Assembly: GCA_037074705.1 (NCBI GenBank)
Contig: CM073590.1
Span: 52,717,895-52,781,894, forward strand
Direction: 5' to 3'
DNA length: 64,000 bases
Source of the DNA: Zhengitettix transpicula
Taxonomy: Eukaryota; Arthropoda; Insecta; Orthoptera; Tetrigidae
How positions within the stretch are numbered: position 1 is the stretch's first letter; each line of letters opens with the position of its first letter. The notes beneath the pieces were generated by a model, which saw nothing but the letters and a program-made list of their open reading frames with translations, ran no database searches and had not been told where the DNA came from. Below, in pieces: positions 56,843 through 64,000 of this stretch. The position numbers and the translations under genes were made by a program.

Positions 56843-58128
56843 TGTAATAATTAACAATATGACGTTAATTAAATGAAAATTGCCCCACGTTGTGGTGCCA
56901 TTTTGTAATAATCAAATAGGTAGCTCGTTTAATTTAAATGAAATGATCAACAGGAATTTAAAACATATAATTATTTATTTCCACTTTGTTGCTTTAACTC
57001 ACAAACAATTACAATTTAAAATTTTAGATCTCAGGACCTTCACAGGGTTTGATAACGGACACAACAAGTTGTTTTAAAAAACTATTTTTTTTAGGGCAGC
57101 AGGCTACATGAGGGTGATCCACATTGGGCAACTCCCCTTTAATAGCATAGGAAGGGATTTGAAAGGGGGGATGCGGAAGGGTAGAGAAAGGTAGCCAAGG
57201 GTTAAGTAGGGCCCCCGGGCTATGGTTTAAGGATCCTACCCGGCATTCACCTATAGAAATGCAGGGAAAACCCTAGAAAAACCTGCATCAGGTAGGTCGG
57301 GCATTGGGTACTTGTCCCATGCCCTTCCGATAGCGGTAGAGGAGCTTGCTGTGGGGACGCAGCATTCCCCTCTCCGTGCCTCGACCAGTTTAGGAGGCTG
57401 CTGGCCGACTATTCCAATGGGAATAACGAACAAATCTTACCGTATGCCCAAGGTCTGCAACCCCGGAACATACACCTCTCAAAACAGGCCGAGGTGGGAT
57501 AGCGGGAGAGGAGTTTGCTGTAGAAATCTGACATCTATCCTTTAATTACGTTTACATAAATCATTATTTTTGTATTTTGTTACTCACATCTGTCCAGCTG
57601 GTTCCAGCATTCCTTTTGTTTTCGGGAGTACACTATTGCAAAAATTTTACACTGATTATAATATCGGCACACAGATTTTACACTCTTGATAGGTTCCCAG
57701 GAACTCGGATGATCCTGCTTTTTGTCAGCTATCTGATAACTGCTTGCCTTATATGAATCCTCTGATTTATATATTTGCTAGTCTTTTTACAGCTTGGGAC
57801 TTAAACTGCAACTTTATTATTTCTGGCTGGCTACAGACGTACACTACTTTTAATTAGCAATATTTACGGTTTTAATACTTCCGTGAATGTTTTTACTTAG
57901 TCTTAAACTCACAACTTTGTTTAATAATACATTAAACAACGGCTAGTCTCTGCTCTAGAATCATTTGTACTGTCCTCCGAAATTTCCCGTCACCAACTGA
58001 ACGTAGTCTCGAGTTTTTGACTTTCCGACAAAGTAACAGAGCCCCCCTCCATTGACGCTTTGGAAACTCCTGCCACTATAATTAAATTTTATTAAAACCA
58101 ATTAATGGCCTAATTAATTCGTGTTACA
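56843..58128 (-). mobile_element. LTR-like unit, family B, with tRNA-Lys-type PBS and nested retroposon
   Basis: Outer ends TGTAATAATTAAC (56,843) and GTGTTACA (58,128). On the minus strand the body ends GATTATTACA (at 56,904), then AAA and TGGCACCACAACGTGGGGC (56,900-56,882), nearly identical to the retroviral tRNA-Lys PBS with one inserted base. A 31-base spacer and a second terminus TTATTACA at the (TA)n follow. The block GATCTCAGGACCTTCACAGG then GTTTGATAACGG is at 57,028. A retroposon copy lies at 57,085-57,523, after which ATCTGACATCTATCCTTTAA resumes the family B sequence. CATATAAGG on the minus strand near 57,745 may be the TATA box. Confidence 0.75.
57085..57523 (-). mobile_element. 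retroposon RP copy nested in LTR-like unit
   Basis: Begins with T8 and AGGGCAGCAGGCTACATGAG (poly(A) end complement). The left 390 bases follow the standard order; the last 25 bases (GATAGCGGGAGAGGAGTTTG) come from another part of the same repeat, so the copy is rearranged. The complementary frame of the other copies is open here too (57,312-57,545). Confidence 0.75.
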
Positions 58129-58167
<39 letters not shown>

Positions 58168-58181
58168 TGTGTGTGTGTGTA
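58129..58181. repeat. (TA)n-(TG)n microsatellite
   Basis: Alternating TA then GTGTGT directly after the TTACA end. Confidence 0.9.
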
Positions 58182-60302
58182 CCTTTTCATATGAGTATTA
58201 AACTTCAATTTCATTTTTTGTGATAAAGTCCAATGCGAAAGGAAGATCCTACATAGAAGAAATTAAATGTTTTTAAACCGTCCTATAAACTATCTCAAAA
58301 ACTAAAAAAAACTAAATTATTTTAAATTCAACTAATACTTTTAATAAAATTAATACGATCTTTGTTTCAAGATAAATGTAATATTTATATATAAGAGCAT
58401 TTTAATATACAATTTTTAACACAAGTAATTAACGACCAGTAAAACAGACAAGAACAGAAAATAATTTTGAACAATGTACAATTTTAATGTGAGTAGACGT
58501 TTCCATAAACAGTTGTGATTTTTGTCAATACTAGATCAAGACAGAGAATACAAAAGACATAATATAAACTGACAAAGATCATTTAATAAATAATGTTAAG
58601 TAGTAATTAAATGTGACGTGCCTTGCTTTACATTTACATTCTAAATTTTGTAGATGGAAAATCATAATATGGAAAAGCAATTAAATTGTTAATAGTTTTT
58701 TAATGGGCAATAGTTTGTGCATTTTTATAAATGTAATTAATTCTAAGATAGATGAATATGACGATAAAATCAATACATAATAAATAACAGTTAAGTTTTT
58801 GAATACATAATTAAGGTTTTAAGTATGATGTAAAACATAAGCCAATAGCAAAGCTGTGTCAACAAAATAATAAACCGTTGGATTTTTTAATATACTTTGA
58901 ATTTCATATTTGAACAGTAATTGTTGAATACAACAATTTCTTTTATAATTTTATGTTCAAGTGTTGTTACAGAAATATGCAAAGTTGTTTCGAAAGGATC
59001 AATTATGATGAATTTTTTTTCTTAGTAATTGTTTTTCATATAAAATATGTACTAATTATTATTAGTTCACTCAAACGTTAAATTTTTATGTATACTGGTG
59101 TTAATATAGTAGATACTAAATTATTGACGAAATCGCCATTCTTAAGGTCAATAACTGATGATATTAAACGAAAACTCGAACACCCTTTCATATCCCTGTA
59201 AACTTCGTTCTATTGTCAATTTTGAACCATAATATTGCAAAAAGTGAGACACGTATTGCTGACTCAGAAACTGCTCTCGGAAAATAAAATTCTTCGGGCT
59301 TCAAAATGAACGCTGATGGAGCAGACAAGGAATAAAAATGAAGCTGTTAACTTCTTTTCAAAATTTTAAATTTTTGAACTACACAGAATATTTATAAAAG
59401 TTATAATTAACGAGGGAATGGTGAATATAAAAAATACGGTACTAGAAATTATGAAAACGATTTCTTTTCATTTTTCCATTTTAATTTTAAGAAGCTTACT
59501 TTAAAAGTCTAATTTTCGTCTTCAATAAAAGTAATAAATACATTCCCCGTTATTGAAAAAAGGCGTGAGCTGAATGGCCATATTTAGTGGTAGAGTGGAT
59601 AGGGAACACTTCGTCCAGGGAATTGAATCATGTGAAACCCAAACTTTTGCGCGTCTTCCAAGTTTCACGTCAGAGCTCCTTCGAGGAGGGGATGCTGGGA
59701 ATACAATTACGACACTGCTCCCTGATTGGTGGCTTGTGATGTGACGTAATGCAATTGTGGCTCAGCTCCTGAGAGTCTGGACACAGTATCTGGTTGTTAT
59801 AGGGCGGCCCAAGAGGCTACCACTGGTCAAATCCGAGGTACAATAAGAAAATCTTATTTACTGATTAGATACTGAATTTCTATTGCCTCCTTAATTGAAG
59901 ATTCCTTAAGACCCCGGAGGAAGGTTTTATGTGTGATTCACGAGTCAAAGGATTTATTTTCTACCTGAAGGAATTTTTAATAGTTAGGCTATATCAATTC
60001 AGAAATCAATAGTATGTTGAATACTAATTAGCACTTCCTAAAGACACATAATCAGGGATTCTTGCAAACAATAACGTTCCTTTTTTAAATATTTCGAGTC
60101 AACAACTGACATCCCTGAAGATACTGATACTATATAATTATTTATGAAATAAATAATAAAATTACCAGCCTTTTAGTCACAAATGAATTTTAATATTCAA
60201 ATTATAAACATAACCTTTATTTTCTGATAGAGACTTCTTCAGAAGTACGAATGATACATATATAAAAAATATTTAAGTTGACATAAATTTATAACGTGCG
60301 GA
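58182..60302. other. mostly unassigned; a faint tRNA-like stretch at 59,575-59,640
   Basis: ATTTAGTGGTAGAGTGGATA near 59,582 resembles a tRNA D-arm/A-box and GAATTGAATCA near 59,620 a decayed B-box, so the GC-richer piece 59,575-59,850 might be a tRNA-derived SINE relic. No poly(A) tail or duplication was seen; weak. Confidence 0.3.
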
Positions 60303-60336
60303 TTGCCCGCACGTTGGGGCTGAAATTATTGTTACA
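60303..60336 (+). repeat. isolated PBS-like LTR end
   Basis: TTGCCCGCACGTTGGGGC (60,303-60,320) followed by TGAAATTATTGTTACA: the PBS-like-motif-plus-TTACA arrangement seen at the other units. The partner end was not found. Just beyond, CTGAATAAGTGACGAAACG (60,348-60,366) faintly recalls a hammerhead core. Confidence 0.4.
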
Positions 60337-60578
60337 TCCATACACCTGAATAAGTGACGAAACGCTGTGTTAATAGTTTGAATATTAAAAATTATTTCTG
60401 TCTAAAAAAGATTAATTTAAATAAGAGTCATATAGCAATAATTATTTTTGGAATAGTAATTAAATTATTCCAAACCTCAAAAAGAATGCACATGATTTTT
60501 TCGTGAAATAGGTGTAGTGCGTCTAAAATTTTAAATTAAGAAGAGTTATGAGCTATTTTAGTGTAAAGGAGTGTATAA

Positions 60579-61740
60579 TTGCACAGAAAGTGCAAAGAAG
60601 AGCAATACTTGAAGATGACGTCAACACAGAATATGGAGACCAGATTCTATTCCAAGGAGCATAAACCGGATAAAATTCATGCCATAATTCTGGACGCTGT
60701 TGCAAGTTTAAATACAGATGAGTACCTAATAGGATTAGCTTATATTATTGACCCGATCAGAATTAAATACATCTCTAAAATAGGCAATGCGAGAACTTGC
60801 GCATTTCTAACATTTAAGGAGGATGTCGAAAACCTAATAAAAGTTCATAAATCAATAAAACTAAAGGGTGAGATGGTCAATGTAAGACCTTTAATGCAAA
60901 AATACTGCTATGTAATCTTGTCAAATGTATTCCCAGTTATCCCAAATGAGATTATTGTGCTGGAACTAGAAAAGCTAAATATAATTCCAGACTCTAAAAT
61001 ATCGGATATTAGAATAAGTACTGGCGACCGAAGATTTTCTCGCATTTAAAGTTTCAGAAGACAATTCTTCATTAACTCGGATAAGATCAATTCCATTCCG
61101 GATTCGATAATGGTGCAATATGAAACACTAGCATCTATCATCTAGCAGCGGAGAACGATAACTGCTATAATTGTAAAAGTCCTGGCCGTGAAAAATTGTC
61201 CTAACAGAGATGCAATACTGAAGAATAATCTGACTGCAAATGACCGTTAAGACCATATTCAGTGTAAGAACCCGGTGCCCGCAATTCAAATAATTAACCC
61301 TCATAAAAGCGATCATGGATAATTTACAACTAACAAACAAAAAAAGAACTTCATCGACGAGATCGGCAAGCCAAGTTGATAAGAAAGACGTCAGTAATCC
61401 TGAACAGAAGACAAGCACTAATACACCCAAGAAAACCAAACAAAACATTCAGGATCATAAATATAAGGCGCTTAGTCAATCATTAGGCCCGATAAAAATA
61501 TTATATGAAGAAGAAAACAGTGCTCCACCTATCCCTTTGGAACAATTAAAGACTACTATACTAAATGCTATGGACTCAAAGGAACCAAGGTCCATTATTA
61601 GAGATTACCTAATATCCTCTACATTATTCATAAATATATTGGAATCTTTTTACCTACACTTAAATGATAAAACGGCAAAAAGTAGAATAAAAAGGTTCAT
61701 AAATTTAGTTAAGGAACAAGAGAGTGATTCATATTCATAA
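60579..61740 (+). pseudogene. LINE ORF1 (gag-like, zinc-knuckle) with two frameshifts
   Basis: Frame 60,579-61,049 (156 codons; a second ATG at 60,615 may be the real start) has an RRM-like fold pattern: ARTCAFLTFKEDVENLI, ...VNVRPLMQKYCYVILSNVFP. After a frameshift near 61,045 it continues with SFRRQFFINSDKINSIPDS (the conserved F-R-R-Q-x-(F/Y)-I block) and near 61,150 with NDNCYNCKSPG, first half of a C-x2-C-x4-H-x4-C knuckle. A two-base loss at the His codon breaks it; the other frame reads KNCPNRD. The last frame, 61,315-61,740 (141 codons), is basic, then ends in SRIKRFINLVKEQ. The protein normally coats element RNA. Confidence 0.65.
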
Positions 61741-61770
61741 GCAGACGCCTCCTCCTAATAAAAACAGACT

Positions 61771-61850
61771 GACTACAGTACAGTGGAATCTGCAACAGTC
61801 GTAGCTTCAAACAAGTAAATGTTAAGGAATTATCCAATTATTATGATAAA
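61771..61850 (+). pseudogene. start of LINE ORF2 endonuclease, truncated
   Basis: In the frame after ORF1, TTVQWNLQQS at about 61,772-61,801 matches the (L/V)QWNxx(S/G) start of APE-type LINE endonucleases; stops follow at once and nothing further was recognised. Confidence 0.35.
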
Positions 61851-64000
61851 TGATTAACAAATGCGAATTCTTAAAATATAAATGTAAGAAACCCACGTTT
61901 TAAATGTATAATTAATCTTTCGAACTGTTTGTTCAATTGTATGTCTATTGTTGGAATCACAGAAAAACTTATGTAAATAAGCACTATTGGTAATTTATTT
62001 ATGCGTCGTCAATGACCAATTTGTTAACGCGACCATTATAAACCTTTAATAAAAAAGAGTTATGGAAACTTATTATATATAATATGCTCATTGTGATCAA
62101 CGTTGATGGTATTATTAAAATTGGACTGAATGATTAAAACCGGTAAGTGTTCTACTTATTACGTAAATATTTTCTATAAATAATTCAACTTAAATCAACT
62201 ATAAAGAATATTATTTTAATAGAAATTATTACTTAGGAATATAAAAGTTTACTGTTAATAGGGTACTCTTTTCTTGTCGATCTAAAAATATTCTCTCCAT
62301 TATTAATCAATAGTTACTTTCTGTTTATGTTCACAGAATAATATCAGATCAGAACTTAAGTTTCTTTATTCCTAAATATAATCAAAAGATTAATGTGAAT
62401 TTATGTAATTTTTATGGTACGAATTTTAATATTTGACAAAAGAAAGGGAATCATTTTCGTGATGCAGTTTTCTTTGTCGAAGCTCACACGTACTAGCCTC
62501 CGACGAGTTAAAAAAAGACTTAAATGTACAATCTCTACTGCCAGATTACAAGGACGGCAGGCAGTATATTCTCCTCCAAGCTCACCTTTGGCTGACTACA
62601 AGCAAAAACGACGCTTGGGCGTTTCGCCAACGACTCCTCCTGGGCCAGCACTGTAACAGAAACAAGGTCCACTGATAAAATCTCCTTACCAGAGTTCCTG
62701 TGACAGACATTTATCTTCCTTCCGTTTGAAATTTACTTCTTTGCAAATTAAGCAAGAGATAAGGATAAAAATAAAACTTCTGGTTGTTTGTACGACCCGC
62801 ACTTTTATCGTAGTAAACTAGAAGAAACTTATTTCACACAATATATTTCAGTCAGGTAAATTCCTTAATGTCCAGGCCGTTTATATTATATAGAATTTTT
62901 GATATTACTTGTTGATAAAACTCTGACGTAAGCCAGGAAATTGTTATTTAAACTATTTACAAGATGTTATTCATAATATAACAATAATTTGTGTATTAAA
63001 TGCAATTTGCAATTTTTTAAATTTCATTTCTAATATTTTACGACCATTATGTATTTTTTAAATTCAAAAAAATATTTAACTTAAAGTATTTTATTAGAAA
63101 CACAAAAACTGTTTTCATATTTGTGGGCTCATCATGATGTTTATGAATGAAACGTTTCTCATTATGCTTTAAATGTTTCGTCAGTCTACCTATGAGTATT
63201 ACTTGTTAGTTTTTATTAAAAATTGCATAAACAATTTATAATATTACTATATTATGGTAAAGGAAGTCAACATTTGAAGTCATTTTTAAAATAATTGTTA
63301 AAATAAGTTAAGTCAAATTTGTAAAAGGAAAACAACATATTAATTTAAACGTAATTGTAGCAAATATATAAGGCAAGTTAAGGGTGCTCATAAAACTACA
63401 ATAAAAGAACGCAAAAATTATCACATAACTTTACACTATTCATAAATTGGGAGAAAACCATGAATTTGATTGCAATTGTGTTGAAATTGTAGACAATCAA
63501 CAAAATTTATTAAATAAGAAATATTGCATATTAAACCCATCGTTAACCCTCTTAATTCACATAATGATACTATAAAATTAAGCAATATTTATAATAAATT
63601 ACTTTTTGTGTAATTTTTTGTATAATTTGATATAGGATATTTTGAAAAAATATTAATATTTTATTTGATTTCAAATATCCTATTGATGATAATTCACTGC
63701 TTTTCAAGCCCTAAGAAGAAACCAAAATAAACGTAACGCGAATAAGTGCAGGACGCGCCCCAGGATGACCAATCTCTTCATAATAACCCCCCCTCCCCCC
63801 CGAGCCCCACCGCCCCTGTGAAATACTCCGATCACAAAAGATCGCTTCATCAAATTCTGCCCCAAATTTGATAAAGAGACGTAACATACACTGGAAGAAA
63901 ATTATATCAACGAGAGCTCGAAATCCATCAAAGGCCATGGAAACATCATCAAATACTTTAAAAGAAGCCAATTTGTAACCCCGAAATATAAATAAAACTA
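61851..64000. other. unassigned DNA
   Basis: An 80-codon plus frame (62,414-62,656) ends in a Pro/Ser/Arg-rich piece (PPSSPLADYKQKRRLGVSP) that looks more protein-like than its surroundings but is not recognised. A poly(C) tract lies at 63,785-63,804. The 86-codon minus frame at 63,711-63,971 spans that tract and is opposed by a plausible plus-strand frame; neither is recognised. Confidence 0.4.

Larger units (their letters stand above)
60540..61850 (+). mobile_element. 5' part of a non-LTR retrotransposon
   Basis: Holds ORF1 and the first codons of ORF2 (see next entries), then ends abruptly before 61,900. Unlike most LINE fragments it retains the 5' rather than the 3' end, so the 3' part must have been lost by deletion. 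Confidence 0.65.

Noticed and set aside
59145..59175. CTGATGATATTAAACGAAAA as a hammerhead core
   Set aside because: There is no stem II between the two core elements.
61128..61448. 106-codon hydrophobic minus-strand frame
   Set aside because: Antisense of the LINE ORF1, which has recognisable motifs on the plus strand.
1..64000. CRISPR arrays, operons, prokaryotic promoters or ribosome-binding sites
   Set aside because: Sequence is eukaryotic and repeat-rich; no regularly spaced repeats with unique spacers were seen, and the 29-bp array is contiguous without spacers.

Overview
The window looks like repeat-dominated, strongly AT-rich nuclear DNA of an arthropod, most likely an insect. It contains jockey-type and R1-clade non-LTR retrotransposons, canonical Helitron ends (A|TC...CTAG|T), a Penelope-like endonuclease relic, long (TA)n microsatellites, and no operon structure, ribosome-binding sites or compact coding. 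The species is not determinable. I found no convincing host gene exon, rRNA, intact tRNA or CRISPR array. Almost every open frame is short and random; the few meaningful ones are decayed transposon proteins.

Layout. 1-16.7 kb: a worn LTR-like element (about 1.33-1.90 kb), a Penelope-like GIY-YIG relic (3.0-3.3 kb), a TGTA-ended element between two (TA)n arrays (3.5-4.4 kb), a 150-bp inverted repeat with a ribozyme-like centre (5.4 kb), two LINE reverse-transcriptase tails (8.7 and 14.9-15.5 kb), a Mutator-like MITE (9.9-10.5 kb) and a complete non-autonomous Helitron (10,845-11,603). 16.75-22.1 kb: one jockey element on the minus strand, split by an LTR-like unit (18,914-19,829) and a MITE (21,150-21,347). 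22.4-23.15 kb: the 5' end of a protein-coding Helitron, with another MITE copy beside it. 24.1-30.2 kb: LTR-like units, a poly(A)-tailed retroposon family and a divergent 29-bp minisatellite carrying an LTR-like insertion with a 4-bp target duplication. 31-38 kb: a degraded Helitron, a cluster of hammerhead-ribozyme-like motifs, including an inverted pair of roughly 400-bp repeats around one good core, and a Helitron cluster. 38-58 kb: more retroposon copies, LTR-like units, an R1-clade LINE tail and Helitron relics. 58-64 kb: a LINE ORF1 with the start of its ORF2; otherwise unassigned.

The most unusual signal is a set of short LTR-like elements (roughly 0.6-1.8 kb) with outer ends TGTAAT...ATTACA, several lying in (TA)n. 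Their inserted unit contains not only an LTR-like body but also one or two copies of a primer-binding-site-like motif (tRNA-Lys type in most, tRNA-Leu type in one) between an inner and an outer terminus. Ordinary solo LTRs lack a PBS. The second is the concentration of hammerhead-like cores at 32-36 kb. Nothing here forms a host pathway; the genes relate to each other as nested parasites, and their insertion order can be read (jockey before both the LTR-like unit and the MITE; minisatellite before its LTR-like insert).
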